DNA from: Actinomycetes bacterium
Lineage (GTDB): Bacteria; Actinomycetota; Acidimicrobiia; Acidimicrobiales; JAKAOS01
Length of the DNA: 6,032 nucleotides
Assembly (NCBI GenBank): GCA_021790615.1
Contig: JAJYGW010000141.1
Span: 1 to 6,032, forward strand
Direction of reading: 5' to 3'
The position numbers and the translations under genes were made by a program. This document shows positions 1 through 5,099 of this stretch, piece after piece; position 1 is the stretch's first letter; each line of letters begins with the position of its first letter. The notes under the pieces are model-generated. The model did no database searches and was not told the origin of the DNA. It was given only the letters and a program-made list of their open reading frames with translations.

Positions 1-2
1 GG

Positions 3-803
3 GAGGGACCGGCCTCCACCCTCGCGGCGATGGAGGCAGCCCTCGCCGCGGGGGCCGACGTGCTGGAACTGGATGTCCACGCGAGTGCGGACGGTGCCCT
101 GGTGTGCTGCCACGACGACACGGTGGACGCCACGACCGACGGTCGTGGACCGATCGCAGCGCACGCACTCGCGGAGCTGGAGCGTCTGGACGCCGCGTAC
201 TCCTTCGTGCCCGGGGTCGGGAGTCGACCCGGCGGGCCGGCGAGCGACTATCCGCTTCGCGGCCGCGCACCGACGGATCCGCGCTATCGGATCCCCACGC
301 TCGAGGCGGTCATCAGCGCGTTCCCGACCGCCCTGCTGAATCTCGACATCAAGGCCGGCCCGCCCGAGGTCCCCGCGTTCGAGCACCGGCTCGTACAGCT
401 CCTCCGCACCCACGGTCGAGGGGCCGAGACGATCGTGGCCTCCTTCCGGGAGGATCGCCTCGCCCGCTTCCGGGCGGCAGGGCCGGAGGTCGCGACCGCA
501 GCGTCACCTGCGGAGATCGCCGCCTTCGTCCAGGCGGTCCGCCAGGGTGCGACCCCACCGCCGTCCCGCGCCACCTGCCTCCAGATCCCGTCCACCTTCG
601 CCGGGTTGGCCCTGGTCGACGGCGAGCTCGTCGAGGCGGCGCACATGGCGGGCCTCGCGGTGCACGTCTGGACGGTCGACGATCCCGCCGAGATGGCCGA
701 CCTCGTGGGGCTGGGTGTCGACGGCATCATGTCCGACCTCCCGACGGCGCTGGTCGGCGTGCTCCGCTCACTTCGGTCTCGCTGGGTCCGCGGGGCCGTA
801 TGA
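3..803 (+). CDS. Glycerophosphodiester phosphodiesterase family protein, 5'-truncated by window edge
   Basis: This is a GDPD-family TIM-barrel enzyme, which hydrolyses glycerophosphodiesters to glycerol-3-phosphate and an alcohol. The frame is open to the left edge, and the residues before the first ATG (position 30) still align with the family: PASTLAA occupies the place of the usual PENTLAAF. The true start and the HRG motif therefore lie upstream, and ATG 30 is internal. Visible landmarks are ELDV (E at 66-68, metal ligand), HDDTVDATTDG with the catalytic-type His at 111-113, NLDIK (usually NLEIK), VHVWTVDDPAEM and the closing GVDGIMSDLP. No membrane segment is visible in the part present, and secretion cannot be judged without the N-terminus. 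The stop overlaps the next start as ATGA, so the two genes are probably cotranscribed. The family call is firm; the substrate is unknown. Confidence 0.92.
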   Translation, partial: EGPASTLAAMEAALAAGADVLELDVHASADGALVCCHDDTVDATTDGRGPIAAHALAELERLDAAYSFVPGVGSRPGGPASDYPLRGRAPTDPRYRIPTLEAVISAFPTALLNLDIKAGPPEVPAFEHRLVQLLRTHGRGAETIVASFREDRLARFRAAGPEVATAASPAEIAAFVQAVRQGATPPPSRATCLQIPSTFAGLALVDGELVEAAHMAGLAVHVWTVDDPAEMADLVGLGVDGIMSDLPTALVGVLRSLRSRWVRGAV

Positions 804-1441
804 GCGCGGCGCCACGTCCGAAGGGTCACGAGCGGGGCGTCGAGCCCGAGGCGGGCGCCGCGATGCGGGTCTCGGACGTCGAGCGGGAGGTGATGCTGGG
901 CCGGCTCCGGGAGCACACGATTGCGGGGCGGCTCTCCACCGAGGAGCTCGGGCAACGGAGCGAGGCAGTCCTCGCGGCGCGCACCCGAGGTGAGCTCGAG
1001 GCTACGGTCGTCGACCTCCCGAGCACCGAGCCTTCCACACCTGCGGCGTTGCCGGCATCACGCCCAGGATCGGGCGGCGGGGGCCGCAGCTGGTCGATCG
1101 GCGTGATGAGCTGTTCCAGTCTCCGTGGGCGGTGGCGTCCGCGGGACACGATCTGGGCGGTTGCCGTGATGGGCTCGTGCACGGTCGACCTCCGTGAGGC
1201 GCTCGTCGCGGGCGCGGAGGTCACGATTCGAGCGCTCGCCCTCATGGGAAGCGTCGAGGTGCTGCTCCCTCCGGGCGTGGATGCCGACCTGGCCGGTATC
1301 CCCATCATGGGGATGAAGCGCCTGCGCCTCGCACCGGGCCCGCCGAGCGCTTCGTGGCGAGCCCACGTGCACGCGGTCCCGTGCATGGGCACGGTGCGTG
1401 TCAGGTCCAAACGCGCGACAGGACCGCGGCGGCGCTCCTAG
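800..1441 (+). CDS. DUF1707 domain protein with LiaF-type beta-repeat C-terminus
   Basis: The protein has 213 residues. Residues 22-74 form a DUF1707 (SHOCT-like) domain: MRVSDVEREV, then GRLSTEEL and AARTRGELEATVVDLP. A Pro/Gly/Ser-rich linker spans about 75-98. Residues 99-202 resemble the LiaF/DUF2154 'cell wall-active antibiotic response' beta-repeat, with core turns at VMSCSS (102), VMGSCTVDLREA (123), LMGSVEVLLPPGV (148), IMGMKRL (169) and CMGTV (195). Many relatives carry FGG where this one has MG. No transmembrane helix is visible, so it is likely cytoplasmic or membrane-peripheral. The start at 800 was chosen for its ATGA overlap with the upstream GDPD gene. ATG 863, exactly at the DUF1707 boundary, is a good alternative because residues 1-21 look unconserved. 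The biochemical function is unknown; a cell-envelope stress role is only suggested by the LiaF-like fold. Confidence 0.87.
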   Translation: MSAAPRPKGHERGVEPEAGAAMRVSDVEREVMLGRLREHTIAGRLSTEELGQRSEAVLAARTRGELEATVVDLPSTEPSTPAALPASRPGSGGGGRSWSIGVMSCSSLRGRWRPRDTIWAVAVMGSCTVDLREALVAGAEVTIRALALMGSVEVLLPPGVDADLAGIPIMGMKRLRLAPGPPSASWRAHVHAVPCMGTVRVRSKRATGPRRRS

Positions 1442-1521
1442 CCGCGACCGGCGTTTGGCTTCCGGCCATGGTTGGCCTTGTTCTTGGCTGAGTTCTTGCG
1501 CTTCGCAGTCCGCTTCGACAC
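1438..1521 (-). CDS. Small basic protein, probable 50S ribosomal protein bL37
   Basis: This is a 27-codon gene read on the minus strand from GTG (1521-1519) to TAG (1440-1438). The product is strongly basic (Lys/Arg-rich), begins SKRTAKRKNS and contains KANHGRKPNA. That closely resembles the KANHGKRPNA-type core of the 24-residue-class bL37 protein seen on mycobacterial and other actinobacterial large ribosomal subunits. There is no domain beyond this short tail. The frame continues upstream to 1653, but that extension runs antisense through the start of ychF and is not conserved-looking. No Shine-Dalgarno precedes the GTG; a TAGGGT box ends 8 nt before it, suggesting a leaderless or nearly leaderless mRNA. 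The stop codon shares CTAG with the convergent DUF1707 gene. The identity rests on remembered family sequence, so the name is probable rather than proven. Confidence 0.8.
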   Translation of the reverse strand: MSKRTAKRKNSAKNKANHGRKPNAGRG

Positions 1522-1560
1522 GAGGGCAGACCCTAGCTGCGGCACTAGCCTCGGGCGTCG
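1522..1560. promoter_or_regulatory. Compact divergent promoter between bL37 and ychF
   Basis: Only 39 bp separate the two GTG starts. On the plus strand TAGCCT (1546-1551) lies 9 nt before the ychF GTG. On the minus strand TAGGGT (complement of 1530-1535) lies 8 nt before the bL37 GTG. Both fit the actinobacterial TANNNT -10 pattern at the distance expected for leaderless or nearly leaderless transcripts, and neither start has a Shine-Dalgarno. No good -35 hexamer is visible for either. Two CTAGC direct repeats (1533-1537, 1545-1549) and outer CGAGG/CCTCG arms (1521-1525, 1549-1553) lie in the interval. This is inferred from motif spacing only. Confidence 0.5.
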
Positions 1561-2634
1561 GTGGAGCGCGTGGGGCTGGTCGGGTTGCCGAACGCGGGGA
1601 AGTCCTCGCTCTTCAACGCACTGACCGGTTCGAGCGTGCCCGTCGCGACCCACCCGTTCTCCACGACCTCGAGCTCGACGGGGACGGCGAAGGTCCCCGA
1701 CGCTCGGCTCGAGGCCCTTGCCGCGATGTCGAAGAGCCGGAACGTCGTGCCTGCGACGCTGGAGGTCGTCGACGTCGCCGGCCTCGCGAAGGGAGCAGCA
1801 GGGGGGGAAGGGCTCGGGAACCGCTTCCTCGGGGGGCTCCGCGAGATGGACGCGCTCTGCCTCGTGCTACGCAGCTTCCACCACGACGAGGCGGCCGGGG
1901 AGGAGGACCCGCTCGCCGCGCTCGGCGAGCTCGAGCTCGAGCTCGTGCTGGCGGACCACGCCAGCCTCGACGGGCAGCTCGTCCGGCGCCGGAAGATGGC
2001 GAGGGCGGATCGATCGCTGGCTGCGGAGGTCGCAGGCTGGGAGGAAGCACTCGCCGTCCTCGAGCGCGGGATCCCGCTCTATCGATCCGAGCTCGACGAC
2101 GAGGTCCGTTCGGCGCTGCGCGGTGCCTTCTTGCTCACCAACAAGCCAGTGCTGGCCGTGGTGAACGTCGGCGAGGACCAGCTCGATGAGCTCGACAAGC
2201 TGGTGTCGGCCGTGGAGGAAGAGTTCGAGGGCGGTCCGGTCGTCGGGCTCTCCGTGCAGCTGGAGGCAGAGGTGGCGCAGCTCGAGCCCGGAGAGCGGGC
2301 AGAGCTCTTGGGCGGCCTGGGTCTCGGGGAGGGTGCGGTGCCGACCCTCGCGCGGGCGGCGTACGGCCTGTTGGGTCGCCGGACGTTCCTCACCACAGGC
2401 GAGAAGGAGTCGCGGGCCTGGACCTTCCGTGCCGGGGCGAAGGCGCCCGAGTGTGCTGGGGTCATCCACTCCGACCTGCAACGAGGGTTCATCCGTGCCG
2501 AGGTGATCACTACCGAGGAGCTGCTGGCGCTCGGGTCGTGGACGGCGGCCCGGGCGGCCGGTCGACTGCGGGTCGAGGGCAAGGACTACGAGGTGGCAGA
2601 CGGGGACGTCCTCGAGATCCGCTTCAACGTCTGA
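1561..2634 (+). CDS. ychF: YchF/Obg-family P-loop ATPase, somewhat divergent
   Basis: YchF (OLA1 family) is a cytoplasmic ribosome-associated TRAFAC-class ATPase linked to translation and stress control. The 357 residues are near the usual ~363. The P-loop GLPNAGKSS is at 8-16, DVAGLAKGAAGGEGLGN (G3 and Switch II region) at 71-87, a helical region at about 120-175, VVNVGED (G4-like, replacing the family NVDE) at 200-206, and the C-terminal TGS/DUF933 domain at about 275-357 with GEKESRAWTFR, AGVIHSDLQRGFIRAEVI, GKDYEVADGD and the final FNV. The Switch I stretch reads HPFSTTSSSTG where YchF usually has YPFCTIEPNVG. The GTG at 1561 puts the P-loop at its normal distance from the start. There is no Shine-Dalgarno, and a TAGCCT box lies 9 nt upstream. 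It heads an operon with the DUF192 gene and rsmI. The family assignment is firm. Confidence 0.93.
   Translation: MERVGLVGLPNAGKSSLFNALTGSSVPVATHPFSTTSSSTGTAKVPDARLEALAAMSKSRNVVPATLEVVDVAGLAKGAAGGEGLGNRFLGGLREMDALCLVLRSFHHDEAAGEEDPLAALGELELELVLADHASLDGQLVRRRKMARADRSLAAEVAGWEEALAVLERGIPLYRSELDDEVRSALRGAFLLTNKPVLAVVNVGEDQLDELDKLVSAVEEEFEGGPVVGLSVQLEAEVAQLEPGERAELLGGLGLGEGAVPTLARAAYGLLGRRTFLTTGEKESRAWTFRAGAKAPECAGVIHSDLQRGFIRAEVITTEELLALGSWTAARAAGRLRVEGKDYEVADGDVLEIRFNV
1926..1945. repeat. 20-bp perfect palindrome of GAGCTC units inside ychF
   Basis: A 6-bp period (CGAGCT) repeated three times, closed by CG, makes a 20-bp sequence identical to its reverse complement. It encodes alternating Glu-Leu (residues 123-128), in the helical region where YchF homologues have a similar acidic/leucine helix. 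It is most likely a codon-usage by-product of the Glu-Leu run rather than a regulatory site. Confidence 0.6.
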
Positions 2635-2963
2635 TGGCGTGGCTACTGCGGGAGGGCGAGGTGCTCGCCACGGTCGAGGTCGTCGACTCGCTCGGGGGCC
2701 GAGTGCGTCTCCACCTCCTGCGGGGTGAGCTCGAGGGCGCGGTACTCCTCCGGCCGGCCCGCTTCGCGAGCACCGTCGCCGCGGCGTCGGCGAGGGACGT
2801 CGCGTTCTGCGACGAGCGTCTGGTCGTCCTGGCCCGCCGCCGCCTCCCTCCCCGACGGCTCGGCGTCCCCCGACGGGGGGCGCGCTGCGTGCTCGAAGCA
2901 CCCGCCGGGGCTTTCGATCGCTGGAGCCTCGTTCCCGGTGACCAGCTCGAGCTGAAGGGATGA
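2634..2963 (+). CDS. DUF192 family protein
   Basis: This 109-residue protein begins MAWLLREGEVLATVEVVDS. The family signatures LEGAVLLRPAR (33-43), DVAF (55-58), LGVPRRGARCVLEAPAGAFDRW (76-97) and PGDQLEL (101-107) mark it as DUF192, a small beta-rich fold of unknown biochemical role. The central stretch that is usually a VHTFGMRFPID-type motif has become ASTVAAASARD (45-55), and the RARGLLGR-type segment is also altered, so the copy is divergent in the most conserved part of the family. There is no signal peptide, although many other DUF192 proteins are exported. The start overlaps the ychF stop by one base (TGATG) and the stop overlaps the rsmI start (ATGA). No Shine-Dalgarno is present, so translational coupling is likely. 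The family call is good; no function is assigned. Confidence 0.83.
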   Translation: MAWLLREGEVLATVEVVDSLGGRVRLHLLRGELEGAVLLRPARFASTVAAASARDVAFCDERLVVLARRRLPPRRLGVPRRGARCVLEAPAGAFDRWSLVPGDQLELKG

Positions 2964-3820
2964 CCCAACCAGGATCGCTGGTCCTGGTGGCGACGCCGAT
3001 CGGCAATCTCGGTGATCTGTCGGCTCGGGCGCTCGAGGTGCTCGGCGATGCGGAGGTCGTGGCCTGCGAGGACACCCGCCGGACACGCCGCCTGCTCAGC
3101 GCTGCGGGCATCCGAGCCACCCGGCTGGAGGCACTCCACGCGCACAACGAGCGGGAGCGGACTCCAGCCCTGGTGCGCGCGATGGAGGCCGGGGCAACCG
3201 TCGCGCTCGTGAGCGACGCAGGCACACCAACCATCTCCGACCCTGGGAGCAGGCTGGTGGCGGCGGCCGTTGCTGCAGGACTTGCCGTCTCGGTCGTGCC
3301 CGGTCCCTCCGCCGCGGTCGCGGCCGTCGCCCTCAGTGGCTTCAACGCGAATCGGTGGGTGTTCGAAGGGTTCCTCCCGACTCGAGGGCGGGAACGTCGG
3401 GAGCGCGTGGCGGCGATCGCCGCCGAGACCCGACCAGTGGTCTGCTACGAGGCCCCGCATCGCATTGCCTCGACGCTCGCCGAGCTGGCGGCGGTCTGCG
3501 GGCCTGAGCGGGCTGCGGTGCTCGCCCGGGAGCTGACGAAATTGCACGAGGAGGTCTGGCGAGGCACGCTCGCCGAGCTCGCCGCTCGCGCGGCCGCGGG
3601 GGAGCCGCGAGGGGAGCACACCTTCGTCGTGGCTGGTGCTTCGCCGGACCCGCCCCCGAGCGCCGAAGAGATCCTGGCCGCGGTCCACGACGCGCTCGCC
3701 ACCGGCTCGTCGACCCGCGAGGCGGCGGCGATCGCAGCTCGCCGGTGCGGTTGTCCGAGGGCGGTCGCCTACCGGGTTGCGCTCGAGGTCCGAAGCGGCG
3801 GGTCGGTGGTCTCACCGTGA
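2960..3820 (+). CDS. rsmI: 16S rRNA (cytidine(1402)-2'-O)-methyltransferase
   Basis: RsmI transfers a methyl group from S-adenosylmethionine to the 2'-O of C1402 (E. coli numbering) in 16S rRNA, in the decoding centre of the small subunit. The 286 residues match the family length. The tetrapyrrole-methylase-type fold shows LVATPIGNLGDLSARAL (8-24), ACEDTRRTRRLL (35-46), HAHNERER (60-67), VSDAGTPTISDPG (84-96), VVPGPSAAVAAVALSGF (112-128), the GFLPTRGRERRERV segment (137-150), CYEAPHRI (162-169), ARELTKLHEEVWRG (189-202) and EHTFVVAG (219-226). A short C-terminal helical domain (about 233-276) ends in a basic CGCPRAVAYRVAL segment. ATG 2960 overlaps the DUF192 stop by 4 bp. The AAGGG right before it is too close to act as an SD, so coupling is likely. 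Third and last gene of the operon. All hallmark motifs are intact. Confidence 0.95.
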   Translation: MTQPGSLVLVATPIGNLGDLSARALEVLGDAEVVACEDTRRTRRLLSAAGIRATRLEALHAHNERERTPALVRAMEAGATVALVSDAGTPTISDPGSRLVAAAVAAGLAVSVVPGPSAAVAAVALSGFNANRWVFEGFLPTRGRERRERVAAIAAETRPVVCYEAPHRIASTLAELAAVCGPERAAVLARELTKLHEEVWRGTLAELAARAAAGEPRGEHTFVVAGASPDPPPSAEEILAAVHDALATGSSTREAAAIAARRCGCPRAVAYRVALEVRSGGSVVSP

Positions 3821-3948
3821 GCTGAGGCCCGCGATCCGCCACGCCTCTCCTCGTGCTCGCCGTTGAGTCGTCGGTGGAGGCTGCTCGGCGTCGGTGGCGG
3901 TACAGGCTCGGCGCGACCGGTTCCGGTGGCTGCGTGGGGCCCGTCGCT
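3821..3948. other. Convergent intergenic gap between rsmI and the luxR-type gene
   Basis: This 128-bp stretch shows no credible gene on either strand. I looked for a bidirectional intrinsic terminator and found only a weak GAGGC/GCCTC pair with a 14-nt loop (3824-3828, 3843-3847) and a very tight ACCGG-TT-CCGGT arm near 3915-3926, with no T-tract beside either. Termination of these converging transcripts may be Rho-dependent. Confidence 0.5.
3870..3900 (+). repeat. Imperfect direct repeat, GTCGGTGGNGG, 20 bp apart
   Basis: GTCGGTGGAGG (3870-3880) and GTCGGTGGCGG (3890-3900) sit exactly 20 bp apart. Each is followed within about 11 bp by GCTCGGC. A third GTCGGTGG occurs at 3802-3809 inside the 3' end of rsmI. 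The motif is short and GC-rich, so chance or slippage is possible. Confidence 0.45.
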
Positions 3949-4572
3949 CTACCCCAGGCCCCGTTCGACCGCCCACTCCACCGCCTGGCGGCGATTCCCG
4001 ACTCCGATGTGGTCGTACAGGCGACGGAGCACCCGCGTCATCGTCCGCGGTGAGCGGTGGGTCTTCTCGGCGAGCTCCCGGACCGGCGTGCCGCTGACCA
4101 GGGCCCGGAGGAGCTCGAGCTCCTCCGGGCAGAGGGTGCGGTCATCCGGCTCCGCGCGTGCCCGACGTATCGACGCCTCGACGATCTCGCTCGACATGCA
4201 CGTCACCCCGAGCCAGGCTTGCTCCACGACCCCCGCAGCCTCTTCTGCTTCCATGGCCGGGTCGATGACCCCGCGCGCGCCCGAGGCAAGGCAGGCGATC
4301 GCATCGCCTGGCAGCTCGGCGCTGTCGAGCATGGCGACCACGGGGAGCTCGGGACAGCGGCTGCACACCTCGGCGAGCAGCACCCGGCCGGCCGCACCCG
4401 TGGCGGACACGAGGATGACCTCGACGTCGTCCAGTGCCGACGGGTGCAGGGCCCGGACGACGAAGCCGCGATGTCGGAGTGCCGTCGCGAGTCGGCGCAC
4501 CCGGCGGACACGGCCGCCGCCGAGGAGCGCGACGACCGGACGCCCCCCTGTCCCGCCCGCGGCTCCCATCAT
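3949..4572 (-). CDS. LuxR-family transcriptional regulator with degenerate (pseudo-)receiver domain
   Basis: A 207-residue NarL/FixJ-like protein. Residues 12-122 have receiver-type beta/alpha alternation: PVVALLGG, EVILVSATGA, LPVVAML and ASGARGVIDPAM. The catalytic positions are gone: the strand-1 acidic pair is GG, the strand-3 phospho-Asp position is Ser/Ala (VSATG) and the strand-5 Lys is replaced (VIDPA). Residues 147-207 form a LuxR HTH: CPEELELLRALVSGTPVRELAEKTHRSPRTMTRVLRRL then IGVGNRRQAVEWA. DNA binding looks intact while phosphorylation control looks lost. Start ATG 4572 was chosen because the upstream extension to 4698 is unconserved-looking and Pro/Ala/Gly-rich; ATG 4569 is the adjacent alternative. 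It converges on rsmI and diverges from the SpoIIE-type phosphatase. The target genes cannot be told from the sequence; autoregulation or control of the divergent gene is plausible. Confidence 0.83.
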   Translation of the reverse strand: MMGAAGGTGGRPVVALLGGGRVRRVRRLATALRHRGFVVRALHPSALDDVEVILVSATGAAGRVLLAEVCSRCPELPVVAMLDSAELPGDAIACLASGARGVIDPAMEAEEAAGVVEQAWLGVTCMSSEIVEASIRRARAEPDDRTLCPEELELLRALVSGTPVRELAEKTHRSPRTMTRVLRRLYDHIGVGNRRQAVEWAVERGLG

Positions 4573-4578
4573 GGCTGC

Positions 4579-4584
4579 ATTCTG
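4579..4584 (-). promoter_or_regulatory. Possible -10 box for leaderless start of the LuxR-type gene
   Basis: On the minus strand CAGAAT (4 of 6 matches to TATAAT) ends exactly 6 nt before ATG 4572, the spacing expected if transcription begins at the start codon. There is no Shine-Dalgarno and no clear -35 hexamer. This is weak evidence that mainly supports the chosen start. Confidence 0.25.
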
Positions 4585-4818
4585 CCATGGCACGGGGGCG
4601 CCTGGCGCAGTCGCCACGGGGCCACTGCAATCAGAGGCGCCTCGGCCACCGCTCACCGGGGCCGAGGCCCGCGTTCGTGGTTGCGACGTGGCGCACACGC
4701 CAACTTCGACGAAACGGCTTGCGTCGGGCAGTGACCGGACGGAGAATGCCTCCGAGCCGAGCCCTCGAGACGAACCCGACCCGACCGCTGCCGGACTGGA
4801 GCCATCTTGCGACTGTTG

Positions 4819-4847
4819 TTGCTACCGTCGAGCGCCGCGCTGATAGT
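4819..4847 (+). promoter_or_regulatory. Candidate sigma-70-type promoter ahead of the phosphatase gene
   Basis: TTGCTA (4819-4824) and GATAGT (4842-4847) each match 4 of 6 consensus bases and are separated by 17 bp, the optimal spacing. A start of transcription near 4854 would leave a leader of about 245 nt before the GTG at 5100. It lies in the least GC-rich part of the gap. This is motif-based only. Confidence 0.35.
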
Positions 4848-4876
4848 ACCGCGCCAACTCCTGGCCGGGCAGACCC

Positions 4877-4902
4877 GTCGACACCTGTCGAGTAGCTGTC
4901 GA
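4877..4902 (+). repeat. Three GTCGA motifs in helical phase
   Basis: GTCGA occurs at 4877-4881, 4887-4891 and 4898-4902, spacings of 10 and 11 bp, so all three face the same side of the helix. The last two are extended to CTGTCGA (4885-4891, 4896-4902). A fourth GTCGA lies at 4827-4831 inside the candidate promoter spacer. They sit just downstream of the predicted transcription start and could be regulator half-sites. GTCGA is common in this genome's coding DNA, so chance is not excluded. Confidence 0.35.
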
Positions 4903-5088
4903 AATCGGCGATGCGGGCCGAGCAGCCGAGATCTGCGCTCTGGACGGCCGCGTTCTGCGGAATGGGACCGCGACCCCTCGACGGCGAGCAGGCCCGGAGC
5001 CCAATCTCACGATCGCGACGGAGCGCGCGCCCTCCAGATGAGCCGCGCTCGACCACGCGGACACCTTGGTGGTGGCTCCGGCGCGTCC

Positions 5089-5095
5089 GGGAGAG
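5089..5095 (+). promoter_or_regulatory. Shine-Dalgarno that supports the GTG start at 5100
   Basis: GGGAGAG, purine-rich and complementary to the 16S rRNA tail, ends 4 nt before the GTG. It is the only clear ribosome-binding site in the window, and it favours 5100 over the in-frame ATGs at 4911 and 4962, which lack one. Confidence 0.5.
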
Positions 5096-5099
5096 TGTC

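Larger units (their letters stand above)
4573..5099. other. 527-bp divergent intergenic region without a convincing gene
   Basis: All frames here give Arg/Ser/Pro/Gly-rich translations with no family resemblance. The best open stretches are 4807-5103 (plus) and 4631-5056 (minus). The phosphatase frame is open from 4896, after TAG at 4893-4895, with ATGs at 4911 and 4962, so a longer N-terminus cannot be excluded. Local composition is less GC-biased around 4800-4910. It holds a candidate promoter (4819-4847), three phased GTCGA motifs (4877-4902), a possible -10 for the leftward regulator (4579-4584) and a Shine-Dalgarno (5089-5095). Confidence 0.55.

Noticed and set aside
104..799. Upstream extension of the DUF1707 frame to an ATG at 104
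   Set aside because: The extension overlaps the GDPD gene in another frame and is Arg/Pro-rich; the ATGA junction at 800 gives a sensible start.
1522..1653. N-terminal extension of the bL37-like frame to 1653
   Set aside because: It is antisense to the ychF P-loop region and has no resemblance to bL37, which starts with a short basic tail as seen from the GTG at 1521.
1867..3345. A 492-codon minus-strand open frame opposite ychF, DUF192 and rsmI
   Set aside because: It runs antisense through three well-recognised genes, and its translation is Arg/Pro/Ser/Gly-rich with no family resemblance; long antisense frames are expected at this GC content.
3915..3926. ACCGG-TT-CCGGT arm as a terminator of the convergent genes
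   Set aside because: The loop is too short for a stable 5-bp stem and there is no T-tract on either side.
4631..5056. Minus-strand 141-codon frame in the divergent gap
   Set aside because: No recognisable domain, Arg/Ser/Gly-rich composition typical of a shadow frame, and no clear start signals.
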